DNA from: Planctomycetaceae bacterium | GTDB taxonomy: Bacteria; Planctomycetota; Planctomycetia; Pirellulales; Pirellulaceae | Length of the DNA: 64,000 nucleotides | Reading direction: 5' to 3' | NCBI GenBank assembly: GCA_012729315.1 | Contig: JAAYDI010000061.1 | Span: forward strand, 39,261-103,260 | Shown here: positions 17,224-26,473 of the stretch, piece after piece | Numbering within the stretch: position 1 is the stretch's first letter | How the letters are laid out: each line of letters opens with the position of its first letter | Made by a program: the position numbers and the translations under genes | The notes under the pieces: generated by a model | The model's input: only the letters and a program-made list of their open reading frames with translations | Databases searched by the model: none | What the model was told of the DNA's origin: nothing

Positions 17224-19086
17224 CTACACGCGAGGCGAATTCGAGCGGCTGTCGGAGCGGTTCTGGAGGTAAGCGATCAGCAGTGCGACGTCGGCCGGCG
17301 TGATGCCGCTGATGCGACTGGCCTGATCGAGCGTCACGGGTCGGATCTTGGCCAGTTTCTGGCGTGCCTCAGTGCGGAGATGCGCGAGCTGGCTGAAGTC
17401 GAACCCTTCAGGAATTCGGCGGCTGGCCAACCGCCGTTGGCGTTCCACCTGCTCGAACTGGCGGTGAATGTACCCGGCGTACTTCACGTCGTACACGACC
17501 TGGGTAGCGACCTCCTCGCGGACCTGGGCGAGTTCGGGGACCTGCGCGATCAGCTCATGCCAGCCAACTTCCGGTCGGCGCAGGAGTTTGGTCAGCGACA
17601 TATCGTCCCACCGTCGCGCGTCGAGCAGGCGGATGACGCGCTCAATGTCGCGTTCTTTCGCCTGCAGGCGCTGCCAGCGCACCTCGTCGACGAGTCCCAT
17701 CTGGTGCGCCAGCGGGGTGAGACGCCGATCCGCATTGTCTTGGCGCAGCAACAGCCGGTACTCGGCCCGGCTGGTGAACATCCGATACGGTTCGTCCACG
17801 CCCCGGGTGACCAGGTCATCGATCATGACCCCGATGTACGCCTGATCACGGCGGAGGACGAGCGGCTCGGAATGGCGGAGGCAGGCGACGGCATTCGCGC
17901 CGGCGACCAGACCTTGGGCGGCTGCCTCCTCATAGCCGGTTGTGCCATTGATCTGGCCCGCGAGGAAGAGCCCGGCCACAACCTTGCTCTCGAGCGTCGG
18001 GCGGAGTTGATCGGGGGGGCAGTAGTCGTATTCGATGGCATAGCCATAGCGCATGACCTGGGCATGCTGCAGTCCCGGAATCAAGCGGAACATGGCGTCC
18101 TGCACATCGCGCGGCAGGCCGGTGGAGATGCCGTTGACATACACCTCGAGTGTGTTCCGGCCCTCCGGTTCCAGGAACAGCTGGTGCGAGTCACGTTCAC
18201 CGAACCGCACGACTTTGGCTTCGATCGAGGGGCAGTAGCGTGGCCCGGTCGACTGGATCTGGCCGCTGAACATGGGAGCGTGATCGAGATTGGCGCGGAT
18301 CAGCTCGTGCACGGCCGCGTTGGTGTGGGTGATCCAGCATGGGAGCTGGTCGACCTGCAGGCGGTCGGTGAGAAACGAGAACGGCTGCGGCTGCGCATCG
18401 CCGGGCTGCATCTCCGTCTGCGAGTAGTCGATGGTGCGTCCGTTGAGTCGTGCGGGCGTGTCGGTCTTGAACCGTTCGACGCGCATCCCCAAACGCACCA
18501 GCGCGGCGCTGAGTCCCCGGGTGGTCCCCTCCCCTGCACGCCCTCCTTCGATCTGGGTCTCTCCAGTGTGCATGATTGCCTGCAGGAAGGTGCCTGTGGT
18601 CAGGACGACCGCCGGCGCTTTGTACGTGGCGCCGCCCCGTACGCGGACTCCCAGTACACGGGCCTGCACGCCACTGCGCTCCGTCCACACCTCCGTCACG
18701 AGGTCTATCACCGTCTCCTGGCGCAGCGCCACGTTGCCTTGCCGCTCCACACAGTGTTTGACGGACTCCTGATAGGCCCGTTTGTCCGCCTGTGCCCGGG
18801 GACCGTGCATCGCCGGTCCCTTGCGCCGATTGAGCATGCGGAACTGGATCCCGGTGGCGTCGATCACCCGGCCCATCGCTCCGCCCAACGCATCGATCTC
18901 GCGCACGAGATGCCCCTTGGCCACGCCGCCGATGGCCGGATTGCAGCTCATCTGAGCCACCGTGTCCAGATTCGTGGTTAACAGGGCTACGCGGGCCCCC
19001 ATCCGCGCGGCCGCCAACGCCGCCTCAGTCCCGGCGTGCCCCGCGCCAACCACGATCACATCGTATTCATAGTCCGCCTGTCCCAT
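17224..19086 (-). CDS. mnmG: tRNA uridine-5-carboxymethylaminomethyl modification enzyme MnmG (GidA)
   Basis: MnmG, with MnmE, modifies wobble U34 of tRNAs using FAD and methylene-tetrahydrofolate. The 620-residue product starts [19 protein letters not shown], with the Rossmann GAGHAG for FAD. The family motifs [39 protein letters not shown] and [16 protein letters not shown] are all present. The C-terminus [17 protein letters not shown] is typical. The start at 19086 overlaps the end of the upstream SNF2 gene (stop at 19067); ATG at 19104 is an alternative. It is the last gene of a three-gene operon. Confidence 0.96.
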   Translation of the reverse strand: MGQADYEYDVIVVGAGHAGTEAALAAARMGARVALLTTNLDTVAQMSCNPAIGGVAKGHLVREIDALGGAMGRVIDATGIQFRMLNRRKGPAMHGPRAQADKRAYQESVKHCVERQGNVALRQETVIDLVTEVWTERSGVQARVLGVRVRGGATYKAPAVVLTTGTFLQAIMHTGETQIEGGRAGEGTTRGLSAALVRLGMRVERFKTDTPARLNGRTIDYSQTEMQPGDAQPQPFSFLTDRLQVDQLPCWITHTNAAVHELIRANLDHAPMFSGQIQSTGPRYCPSIEAKVVRFGERDSHQLFLEPEGRNTLEVYVNGISTGLPRDVQDAMFRLIPGLQHAQVMRYGYAIEYDYCPPDQLRPTLESKVVAGLFLAGQINGTTGYEEAAAQGLVAGANAVACLRHSEPLVLRRDQAYIGVMIDDLVTRGVDEPYRMFTSRAEYRLLLRQDNADRRLTPLAHQMGLVDEVRWQRLQAKERDIERVIRLLDARRWDDMSLTKLLRRPEVGWHELIAQVPELAQVREEVATQVVYDVKYAGYIHRQFEQVERQRRLASRRIPEGFDFSQLAHLRTEARQKLAKIRPVTLDQASRISGITPADVALLIAYLQNRSDSRSNSPRV

Positions 19087-20935
19087 GCTCCAATCGTGAC
19101 ACATGAGCAAGCGTGTCGGAAGACCGCTCGAACCCGACGGGACTCGTGCCAACTCGTTTGACGGGTGCAGGGACGGGCAGGTTGAAGAGGCCGAAGATCT
19201 GTTCTTGCGTGAGTCCCAGGTTATCGGGCCCACCGGCTTCCGAGAACACGGCGGCGGCCAATTGACGTTTCTCTTCGAGCACCTGCTGGATCCGTTCTTC
19301 AATGGTGCCCCGCGTGAGCATGCGGGTGACCGTAACGGGGCCCGTGGCTCCGATGCGATGCGCCCGGTTGATGGCCTGGTCTTCAACGGCCGGGTTCCAC
19401 CAGCGGTCGAACAGGAACACGTAGTTGCAGAACTGCAGGTTCAGTCCGACACTGCCCGCGCCGTAGCTCATCAGCAGGACGTGATGGTTGGGGTTCGTGC
19501 GGAACTGAGCGATGGTTTGATCGCGACGGCGGGAGGGGATTTTGCCGTGGTATTCCAGCGGACCGAACCGGGCCAGGCGTTGGCTCATGATTTCGATTGT
19601 CTGGACCCACTGGCTGAACACAATGGCCTTCTTGCCGCTGGCCGCGACTTCTTCCAGATCCGCTTCCAGGCGTTCCAGTTTGCTGCTCGAGCCGGTCATG
19701 GGATCGAAGTTGCAGATCTGCTTGAGTCGCAGGACGAGTTCAAACACATGCTGGATGGTCAGTGCTTCGCCGAGGCGCGACAGCCGCACGACGCCCTGCT
19801 CTTCGGCAGCTCGATACGCTTCTTCCTGTTCGCAGGTGAGTTCCAGATCGGCATCGCGGTAGAGTTTGGGCGGCAGATCGGTCAGGACGGCATCTTTGCT
19901 GCGGCGGAGCACGTAATCGCGTGCGGCGCGGCCGATGCGCCGTGCCTGCATATTACTGTTGAGATGGCCGGGCAGCAGGAAGTCGAAGATAGCCACCAGG
20001 TCTTCAGGGCTGTTCTCGATGGGGGTGCCGGTCAGCGCCCACGAACGCGTGCGTGAGATGGAGCGTGCCACCTGGCTGGTCGTGCTGGATCGGTTCTTGA
20101 TCCGCTGCGCTTCGTCGAGCACAACAAGGTCAAACTGCAGTTGCCGGCCGCACAGCACGTCCGCGTCGCGTAGCAACAATTCGTAGTTGGCGATCTTGAC
20201 CGGCACCTGGTCCTGCTGCCACTGCCACCGCCGCCGCGTCTGATCCCCTTCAATCACACTCACGGGCAGTTCCGGCGCCCAGTGGGCGAACTCGCGCTGC
20301 CAGTTCGTGACGAGCGGTTTGGGGCAGACCAGCAGGACCGACCGAATCTCACCACTGCGCAGCAGCAGCCGCGCCGCGGTGATGGCCTGCATCGTCTTGC
20401 CCAACCCCATTTCGTCTGCCAGGATCGCCGCGTACCGCGGATAGAGGAACGCGATCCCCTGGTACTGATACGCAAACGGCTGGTTGGGAAAGGTCAGCTG
20501 GCCGGAGTTCACCAGCGACTCGAGCGGCGGCTGGAGCAGGTAGTACAACCGATCCTGCAGCTTGACGATGTCGCGTGGAGGCTGGAATCGCGTGCGGGCC
20601 GGCAGCGACTTCGTCACGTCCGACACACGGGCCGCGGCGACCGGCCGAGGCGGTCCGGCCGGCGGGCAGTTCGCCGGCAGTTCTGGAAACATGTAGCTGC
20701 GCACAGACACAGGCGTCTGGGTGATCTGCACCGAGAGTGCCCGGGTGGGAGCCGGCTCAAGCGGTATGTGGGCAACGTCAATCCGGGCTTCCCGCCGCAG
20801 CGCCGTCAGCCACCCGGTGGCAAAGCAGGCCACGGGCACTGACAGATCAGCCCTCACGATGCGCAGCGGTGCCTCCGCGGAGGTTCGCGGCGCGGCAGGC
20901 GGTTTGCCAGACGTTTGCGACTCGCACATCGGCAT
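19067..20935 (-). CDS. SNF2-family DEAD-like helicase/ATPase
   Basis: The 622-residue ATP-dependent DNA translocase has motif I DEMGLGKT at residues 174-181, motif II DEAQ ([12 protein letters not shown]) near residue 270, and motif [12 protein letters not shown]. The C-terminal helicase half has [42 protein letters not shown] and the closing TIEERIQ. The N-terminal 120 residues are unrecognised and Pro/Ala-rich. It probably remodels protein-DNA complexes; bacterial RapA and stand-alone SNF2 proteins are relatives. It sits 18 bp after a conserved hypothetical gene and overlaps mnmG. No restriction or methylase genes are adjacent. Confidence 0.9.
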   Translation of the reverse strand: MPMCESQTSGKPPAAPRTSAEAPLRIVRADLSVPVACFATGWLTALRREARIDVAHIPLEPAPTRALSVQITQTPVSVRSYMFPELPANCPPAGPPRPVAAARVSDVTKSLPARTRFQPPRDIVKLQDRLYYLLQPPLESLVNSGQLTFPNQPFAYQYQGIAFLYPRYAAILADEMGLGKTMQAITAARLLLRSGEIRSVLLVCPKPLVTNWQREFAHWAPELPVSVIEGDQTRRRWQWQQDQVPVKIANYELLLRDADVLCGRQLQFDLVVLDEAQRIKNRSSTTSQVARSISRTRSWALTGTPIENSPEDLVAIFDFLLPGHLNSNMQARRIGRAARDYVLRRSKDAVLTDLPPKLYRDADLELTCEQEEAYRAAEEQGVVRLSRLGEALTIQHVFELVLRLKQICNFDPMTGSSSKLERLEADLEEVAASGKKAIVFSQWVQTIEIMSQRLARFGPLEYHGKIPSRRRDQTIAQFRTNPNHHVLLMSYGAGSVGLNLQFCNYVFLFDRWWNPAVEDQAINRAHRIGATGPVTVTRMLTRGTIEERIQQVLEEKRQLAAAVFSEAGGPDNLGLTQEQIFGLFNLPVPAPVKRVGTSPVGFERSSDTLAHVSRLEHGTGGL

Positions 20936-20953
20936 CGTGGTCCAGTGACGGCA

Positions 20954-21568
20954 TCAGTGACTGCTGGCGCGCGCCTCGTCGATCGCTTCGCGGATCCTGT
21001 GGAACGGCTCGTCCATCTCGATCTGGCCGGCGAAGTGCGCCCACTGCTCAACCAGATACGGCTCGTCCTCAGGACATTCAGCTAGCACGGCAACGCGGTA
21101 ACTCCCGAGTGGGAACGCATGCAAGGGAGCCCCCCCCGAGCCGGACGCCACACGGACCACCCCGCCAATGGCTGTTTCGCCGGCTGCATGTAGGGCGGAA
21201 TGCGGGCCAGCGTCATCCGTTTCCGGTGTCGGCGCCGGCGGGTCGAGGACGAGCGCCATGGGAGTGTCCACCACGAATCGGGCGGCCATGGCAGGTGGGC
21301 AGTCAGTGAGCACGATTCTGGGCGCTGCCTTGGATTTCTCGAGCAGCGTCTGCCCGATGCGTTCGCCACACAGGTAGGGATCGAGCGTCGGTCCGTAGAG
21401 GATTTCCTGCGCGCGATTGGCGCGTACGGGGGCCGTGCAGTGGAACTCCAGCGGACGTCCCAGCGAGTTGAGGACCAGGTACCCGCCGAGCAGCCCCTGG
21501 TCCGCATCGCGCGCGACCGTCAGGAATCCGATAGCAGGCAATGACTTTTGGCCGACCGATCGAATCAT
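20954..21568 (-). CDS. Conserved hypothetical protein upstream of SNF2 helicase
   Basis: The product is about 204 residues from the ATG at 21566-21568; a TTG at 21583 would add five. The first half is compact and looks conserved: GFLTVARDADQGLLGGYLVL, then LEFHCTAPVRANRAQEILYG and PYLCGERIGQTLLEK. The second half has a Pro-rich linker and an acidic end. No transmembrane segment or known motif is visible. It is the first gene of the operon with the SNF2 helicase and mnmG. Function is unknown. Confidence 0.7.
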   Translation of the reverse strand: MIRSVGQKSLPAIGFLTVARDADQGLLGGYLVLNSLGRPLEFHCTAPVRANRAQEILYGPTLDPYLCGERIGQTLLEKSKAAPRIVLTDCPPAMAARFVVDTPMALVLDPPAPTPETDDAGPHSALHAAGETAIGGVVRVASGSGGAPLHAFPLGSYRVAVLAECPEDEPYLVEQWAHFAGQIEMDEPFHRIREAIDEARASSH

Positions 21569-21717
21569 GTAGTTGTCCGTCAACGCCGCGTGATCCAGTT
21601 AGAGTTTCCATCGGGCATTCGACGCGGTTGACTTTAGCGATGATCGCGAGTTGGAGACGCGTCCGGCCTGTAAGAACAGGGAGAAGGAACGCGCTGGCAA
21701 GCGAGCGAACTGTGCGC

Positions 21718-21745
21718 TCGACATCGGCTCAGGATCGTTTATACT
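21718..21745 (+). promoter_or_regulatory. Sigma70-type promoter for the 21775 gene
   Basis: TCGACA (21718-21723), 16 bp, then TATACT (21740-21745), about 30 bp before the ATG at 21775, which has its own GGAGG. Confidence 0.5.
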
Positions 21746-21774
21746 GAGGTATCAGACCTGGAGGAAACATCTGC

Positions 21775-22233
21775 ATGAGTCCTGACCCTTCGCACCTGCC
21801 CATGTTCCGCATTGACGTATCGGCAGACGCCTCGTCTGGTCGCTTGGAGAGTGAAATGGACACGGGCGATTTGATCGTCGCCCTCTTGCGGCAACTGGTA
21901 GTTGGCCAGGAGCAGCAGAACCAGCTGTTGAAGGAGTTGAATCAACAGCTGAGTGCGGCCCAGCGACAACGTGCGCACGAGTTGGGCCAGTGGAAGGATG
22001 CCAACCCGGAGTTGGCCCGCTGCTGCCGCTCGGCAGCTGAAACGCTCAGCCGCGTGCAGACTCAGTTCCTGCAGAATCTCACGGAGGAGATCGAGACGCA
22101 CGAAGAGTGTCTGCTGGATGGCGAGTTCATGCTCAACGAGTTCGTCGACCGGTTCGGTCCCCGGTTGGCCCATCTCAACGGCGTGCTCCAGGTGCTGTCG
22201 CAGCTGAGCTACGTTCCCAACATGCCGCGGTAG
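21775..22233 (+). CDS. Conserved hypothetical coiled-coil protein
   Basis: The 152-residue cytoplasmic protein is preceded by a CTGGAGGAAAC ribosome site and a promoter. It is mostly helical. Residues 34-75 (LLRQLVVGQEQQNQLLKELN, then QQLSAAQRQ) and 90-115 show heptad-like Leu/Gln patterns of a coiled coil, and the C-terminal half is FLQNLTEEIETHEECLLDGE. It has no signal peptide, membrane segment or catalytic motif. It is divergent from the SNF2/mnmG operon. Function is unknown. Confidence 0.65.
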   Translation: MSPDPSHLPMFRIDVSADASSGRLESEMDTGDLIVALLRQLVVGQEQQNQLLKELNQQLSAAQRQRAHELGQWKDANPELARCCRSAAETLSRVQTQFLQNLTEEIETHEECLLDGEFMLNEFVDRFGPRLAHLNGVLQVLSQLSYVPNMPR

Positions 22234-22492
22234 CCGGGAGATCGAGCGTTCCCGCCCGCACGCAGCTGACCGCCGGCGGTTCGCGCCACCGCGCTGCCTC
22301 CACCAGCTGACCCCGGCACTGCGGGCTCCGTGTCACGCTCCGCCATTCGGGGACAGGCCCCGAACGATCAGGCGCGAGACAGTGCCGTCTGGCCCGCATC
22401 CGCCCGGCCGGACGCGGTGACGAAGCATCTGTGGCCGCACATTCTGGTAGAATCGTGCAGTGACCACTTCATTCAGTCCAGGAGGTGCAACG

Positions 22493-23662
22493 ATGCAACG
22501 GTCTCGGGTCTGTTGCCGGATCGGTTGCCGGCTGGTTCTTGTCGCGGCCCTTGCCGGGCTCACGTACAGTGCCGCGCGGTGTGTAGGAGCAGACACAGCG
22601 GGAGCGGGCAGTGTGGACACGTGGCCCGTGTTTCGCGGCGACTCCCGGTCGACAGGCGCGGCGCAGAGCGACCTGCCGGCCACGCTGGATCTCCTCTGGG
22701 AATACCGGGTGCCGGACGGCGCGTTCGAGTCGACGCCGGTGATCATGGCAGGAGTGGTCTACATCGCGGATCTCGACGGGTGCCTCTACGCGTTGGAGTT
22801 GGCCACGGGCAAGGAGCGGTGGAAGAAGAAGTGGGAGACCGGGTTCACAGCGGCGGCGGCGGCCGGAGACAAGCGTCTGTACCTGGGCGACATTGACGGG
22901 CTGCTGCGCTGCCTGGACATCGGCTCCGGCGACGAATTGTGGACATACGCCGCGGAGGGTGAAATCAGTAGTGGAGTGAACTTCTACCGGGACAACGTCC
23001 TGTTTGGCTCTCAAGACGGATCGTTGTACTGTGTGCACGCCGAGCGCGGTACGCTGGTCTGGAAGTACACGATCGAGAACCAGATCCGTTGCACGCCGAC
23101 GGTGGTGGAAGACCGTGCCTTTGTGGCCGGGTGCGACGGTGCGCTGCACATCGTGGACTTGACTAGCGGCCGGGCGGCGGGCAAGGTCGACATCCAGGCT
23201 CCGACCGGCGTGACACCGGCGGCCGCGGGCGACCGGGTCTTTTTCGGAACCGAAGGCCATCAGTTCTTCTGCGTGGACTGGCGCCAGGCGGCGACGGTGT
23301 GGACGTTTGCCGACCCGGAACGTCAGCAGCCAGTCCGCAGCTCGCCGGCCGTGGCGGGGGATCGCGTCGTCTTTGGAGGGCGGTCCAAGAAGGTCTATTG
23401 CCTGGGCAGCCAGAATGGCAAGGCCGTGTGGGAGTTCGTCGCGCGGCAGCGGATCGATGCGTCGCCGGTGATCGTGAAGGACCGGGTGTTTGCAGCCGCG
23501 GCGGACGGCCGCCTGTACGGGCTGGACCTCCAGACGGGGAAGGAAGTGTGGCAATTCGAGGCAGGTGGCGGATTCACAGGTTCCCCGGCGGTGGCGGCCC
23601 AGCGGCTGGTGATTGCCAGCGACGAGGGGGTGGTCTACTGTTTCGGCAGTCAGTCGCAGTGA
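22493..23662 (+). CDS. Exported PQQ-like beta-propeller repeat protein
   Basis: The start at ATG 22493 is fixed by AGGAGGTG seven bases upstream. The 389-residue product has a signal sequence (RLVLVAALAGLTYSAARCVGA). It then has about seven blade repeats of the form G-x-x-x-A-x-D-G-x-L-Y-A-L-D-x-x-T-G-x-x-x-W (for example DLDGCLYALELATGKERWKK and AADGRLYGLDLQTGKEVWQF). This is the BamB/PQQ dehydrogenase-like propeller. The catalytic residues of a quinoprotein dehydrogenase are not evident, so it is more likely a binding or assembly protein. It ends 18 bp before the GcvH-like gene and probably heads that operon. Confidence 0.85.
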   Translation: MQRSRVCCRIGCRLVLVAALAGLTYSAARCVGADTAGAGSVDTWPVFRGDSRSTGAAQSDLPATLDLLWEYRVPDGAFESTPVIMAGVVYIADLDGCLYALELATGKERWKKKWETGFTAAAAAGDKRLYLGDIDGLLRCLDIGSGDELWTYAAEGEISSGVNFYRDNVLFGSQDGSLYCVHAERGTLVWKYTIENQIRCTPTVVEDRAFVAGCDGALHIVDLTSGRAAGKVDIQAPTGVTPAAAGDRVFFGTEGHQFFCVDWRQAATVWTFADPERQQPVRSSPAVAGDRVVFGGRSKKVYCLGSQNGKAVWEFVARQRIDASPVIVKDRVFAAAADGRLYGLDLQTGKEVWQFEAGGGFTGSPAVAAQRLVIASDEGVVYCFGSQSQ

Positions 23663-23680
23663 AGTGGGAGTGCGGCAGGC

Positions 23681-24130
23681 ATGAGTGACCTCGAATTCCT
23701 GATGGGCACGTACGCAGCGCACATTCCGGCCGACCGCAGCTACTGTACGAATCACCTGTGGGCCCAGCCGCACGGGGGCGCGCACCGGTTCGGCTTCACG
23801 GCCTATGCCGTCCGCCTGCTGCAGGAAGTGTATTTCCTGGAATGGTGCGTCGAGGAGGATGTATTTCTGCAGCAAGGGCAGGCGATCGGCGCGCTGGAGA
23901 GCAAGAAGGCGGAGAGCGAACTCTACTGTCCAGTCACCGGGCACCTGATCCAGTTCAACGCCGCCCTGCTCGACGATCCGTCCGGCATCAGCGCCGACAC
24001 GTACGGCAGCGGCTGGCTGTTCGAACTGCAGGTGGACGGAGACGGGCTGCTGTCTCCCGAGCAGTACATCCGGTACCTGGAGTCGGTGTGGGAAGTCACA
24101 CAACGCACAATCAAAGAGCAACTGAGCTGA
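23681..24130 (+). CDS. GcvH-like lipoyl-carrier protein
   Basis: The 149-residue product belongs to the glycine-cleavage H-protein family. The swinging-arm hairpin is ALESKKAESELYCPVTGHL, with Lys76 the expected lipoylated residue (compare ESVKAASDVYSPVSG in true GcvH). The flanking GFTAYAVRLLQEVYFLEWC and DTYGSGWLFELQ fit the H-protein fold. It is longer at the N-terminus than GcvH, and no gcvT or gcvP is adjacent. The neighbours are a [4Fe-4S] protein and a radical SAM enzyme, so it may present a lipoyl group or a bound intermediate to those enzymes and not serve in glycine cleavage. Confidence 0.85.
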   Translation: MSDLEFLMGTYAAHIPADRSYCTNHLWAQPHGGAHRFGFTAYAVRLLQEVYFLEWCVEEDVFLQQGQAIGALESKKAESELYCPVTGHLIQFNAALLDDPSGISADTYGSGWLFELQVDGDGLLSPEQYIRYLESVWEVTQRTIKEQLS

Positions 24131-24180
24131 CCAGCGCGACGGCGTCCGGCCTGTGGCGCGCAGATCCGCGAGTGGAGCAC

Positions 24181-25161
24181 ATGGCAGCACGTATGGCCAT
24201 CATCCTGTCCCAGGGGCAGAGTCAGGGGCAGAATCACAGTTCCGCCAAGCGGCATCTGGAGGAGAACATTGCGGCGGGACTGGCGTCCGACCCGACCTGC
24301 GCTGTGATGCTGATCCCGCCGCTATACGACCTGCCGCCGGGCAGCCCGGCGTTCCAGATGCTGCGCGAACTCCCGGGCGACTTCGTGCTGCTGTCGTGGC
24401 TCTACCCGCGGGCCGCGCACTGGACACTCGATCGCCACCACGTCCGGGGTCAATTGATAGAGACGCCGCTGATAGAGACGCCGCTCGAATCGGGTGTGAA
24501 TGAGTTGCGGGAGCACGGGGCGCAGCCACAGCTGCCGGATGCCGACCAGCCACGTGTTCTGGACCGGCGTCCAGCGCCCGATCGGCGCATCTATCACCTC
24601 GACCTGCGGACGAGTGAGGACCCGCGTGTGTTTGTGCAGGAGGTGCGGCGGATCGTGGCGGAGCGTGGGGGGGCGTTGGCTGATCGGTCGGCGGCAGCGT
24701 CACCGCCGGCAGACTCCTCACACCATGTGCCCGCCGCGACGCTGCCGGCCCGACGCTGGTATCCGGTGATCGACTACAGTCGCTGCACGAACTGCATGGA
24801 GTGCATCGATTTCTGCCTGTTCGGCGTGTTCGGCGTGGATCACCAGGAGACGATCCTGGTCGAGCAGCCGGACAACTGTCGCCGCGGCTGTCCGGCCTGC
24901 AGCCGGGTCTGTCCCGAGAATGCCATCATCTTTCCTCGGCACAAGACGCCCCTCATCGCGGGCGGTCCCGGCGTCGCCAGTGCGATGAAGCTCGACCTGT
25001 CCCAACTGTTCGGCCGGCCGGCCGAGCAGGAGGTTGCGGCGCGCGAACGGGACGAGCACCTGCGGCGGTCCGGCCGCGCCACGGTCCCGTCTGCGCCCGA
25101 ACCACGCGAACACGATATACTCGACGAACTGATCGACGAGCTCGATCAGATGGATCTGTAG
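24181..25161 (+). CDS. Protein with C-terminal 2x[4Fe-4S] ferredoxin domain
   Basis: The start is ATG 24181 with GGAG just upstream, giving 326 residues. The N-terminal domain (residues 5-160; AKRHLEENIAAGLASDP then LIPPLYDLPPGSPAF) is unrecognised, with a weak resemblance to chelatase-like folds. The C-terminus has two cluster motifs: C202-x2-C205-x2-C208-x3-C212 (CTNCMECIDFC) and C233-x3-C237-x2-C240-x3-C244 (CRRGCPACSRVC). An acidic tail ends the protein (ILDELIDELDQMDL). A perfect 15-bp tandem repeat at 24456-24485 encodes a duplicated IETPL. It is a likely electron donor or partner of the radical SAM enzyme whose start lies 15 bp after its stop. Confidence 0.8.
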   Translation: MAARMAIILSQGQSQGQNHSSAKRHLEENIAAGLASDPTCAVMLIPPLYDLPPGSPAFQMLRELPGDFVLLSWLYPRAAHWTLDRHHVRGQLIETPLIETPLESGVNELREHGAQPQLPDADQPRVLDRRPAPDRRIYHLDLRTSEDPRVFVQEVRRIVAERGGALADRSAAASPPADSSHHVPAATLPARRWYPVIDYSRCTNCMECIDFCLFGVFGVDHQETILVEQPDNCRRGCPACSRVCPENAIIFPRHKTPLIAGGPGVASAMKLDLSQLFGRPAEQEVAARERDEHLRRSGRATVPSAPEPREHDILDELIDELDQMDL

Positions 25162-25175
25162 CAGAGGAGCGACAC

Positions 25176-26453
25176 ATGTATTTTCGCCTGGCCAAGCGTA
25201 TGCTGCTGGAAACTGACAAACGCCTGCTGTGGAAGTTGGCGTGGCTGGCCGGCTACAAAGGGATCCGCTCGATTCGCCGGCACCGGCAGCGGCTGAAGCG
25301 CGGCGAGTTCTACCCGCCGTTCATCTACATTTCAATCACCAACGGCTGCAATCTGCGCTGTCAGGGCTGTTGGGTCGACGTGACCGCCAAGCAGGCGAAC
25401 ATCGAGGCGGACGCCATGCACCGGTTGATCCGCCAGTCGCAGACGATGGGGAATGCGTTCTTCGGGATTGTCGGCGGCGAACCGTTCATGCACCCCCAGC
25501 TGCTCGACATTCTGGCCGAGCACCCTGACTGCTATTTTCAGATCTTCACCAACGGGCACTTCATCACCCCCGAGATCGCCCGCCGCATGCGCCAGCTGGG
25601 CAACATCAGCCCGCTGGTCAGCATCGAGGGGAACGAGATTGTGAGCGACGAGCGGCGGGGGAAGGAGGGGGTGTACAGCCGTACGATGCAGGGGTTGCAG
25701 CACTGCCTGGACGCACATCTCCTGACGGGCGTGTGCACCAGCCTGTGCCAGACCAACCTGGACCTGCTGACCGAAACCTGGGTCGACCGGCTCATCGCGC
25801 TGGGGGTGTTCTACACCTGGTTCCACATCTACCGCCCGGTCGGTGCGATGTCTACTCCCGAGCTGTGTTTGACGCCGCAGCAGCAGAAGCAGGCGCGGCG
25901 CTTCGTGGTCGAAATGCGGGACAAGAAGCCGATCCTACTGATCGACGCCTACTACGACGGCGACGGCTACGCGTTGTGCCCGGCGGCCACCGGGTTCACG
26001 CATCACATCAGTCCGTGGGGGGACATTGAACCCTGTCCGGTCATCCAGATCGCGAAGGATTCGATTTACGATGAGCGGCCGCTTCCGGAGGTGTTCGGGC
26101 AGTCGGCCTTCCTGCGTGATTTCCGCGAGACGGCGGCGACCTACACGCGTGGGTGCATCCTCCTGGAGCGCCCCGAACTGTTACTGGAGCTGGCGGCCCG
26201 GCACGGCGCGCGGGACAGCACGGCGCGGCAGACGGTATTCGAGGAACTCAAGGGGATGCGGGCGCGCGCATCGCAGTTCAATCCGGGCCACGAAGTGCCC
26301 GAGAAGAACTGGATCTATCGCCTGTTCAAACGCACGTGGTTCAACGACTACGGCGCGTATCTGGACCATTTCCGCCGGGAGGACTGGCAGGACCCGCGGC
26401 CGCAGTACGAGCAGTGCGAGACGAGCGGGTCGCCCGATTCGGCGGGCACCTGA
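25176..26453 (+). CDS. Radical SAM enzyme with C-terminal cysteines (SPASM-like)
   Basis: The start is ATG 25176 with AGAGGAG upstream. The 425-residue product has the cluster motif C58-x3-C62-x2-C65 (CNLRCQGC), the SAM-binding GGEP (IVGGEPFMHP) and a full radical SAM half-barrel. After the barrel, further cysteines (YALCPAA, EPCPV, RGCILL) around HHISPWGDIEPCP resemble the auxiliary-cluster region of SPASM/Twitch enzymes. It is a distant relative of HpnH/MoaA-type proteins, but the substrate is unknown. It ends the propeller, GcvH-like and ferredoxin operon and converges with the ATP-grasp gene. Confidence 0.88.
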   Translation: MYFRLAKRMLLETDKRLLWKLAWLAGYKGIRSIRRHRQRLKRGEFYPPFIYISITNGCNLRCQGCWVDVTAKQANIEADAMHRLIRQSQTMGNAFFGIVGGEPFMHPQLLDILAEHPDCYFQIFTNGHFITPEIARRMRQLGNISPLVSIEGNEIVSDERRGKEGVYSRTMQGLQHCLDAHLLTGVCTSLCQTNLDLLTETWVDRLIALGVFYTWFHIYRPVGAMSTPELCLTPQQQKQARRFVVEMRDKKPILLIDAYYDGDGYALCPAATGFTHHISPWGDIEPCPVIQIAKDSIYDERPLPEVFGQSAFLRDFRETAATYTRGCILLERPELLLELAARHGARDSTARQTVFEELKGMRARASQFNPGHEVPEKNWIYRLFKRTWFNDYGAYLDHFRREDWQDPRPQYEQCETSGSPDSAGT

Positions 26454-26473
26454 GTCGCCGGCCCGCCGGCGGC

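Noticed and set aside
17206..18981. 591-codon open frame on the plus strand
   Set aside because: Antisense of mnmG.
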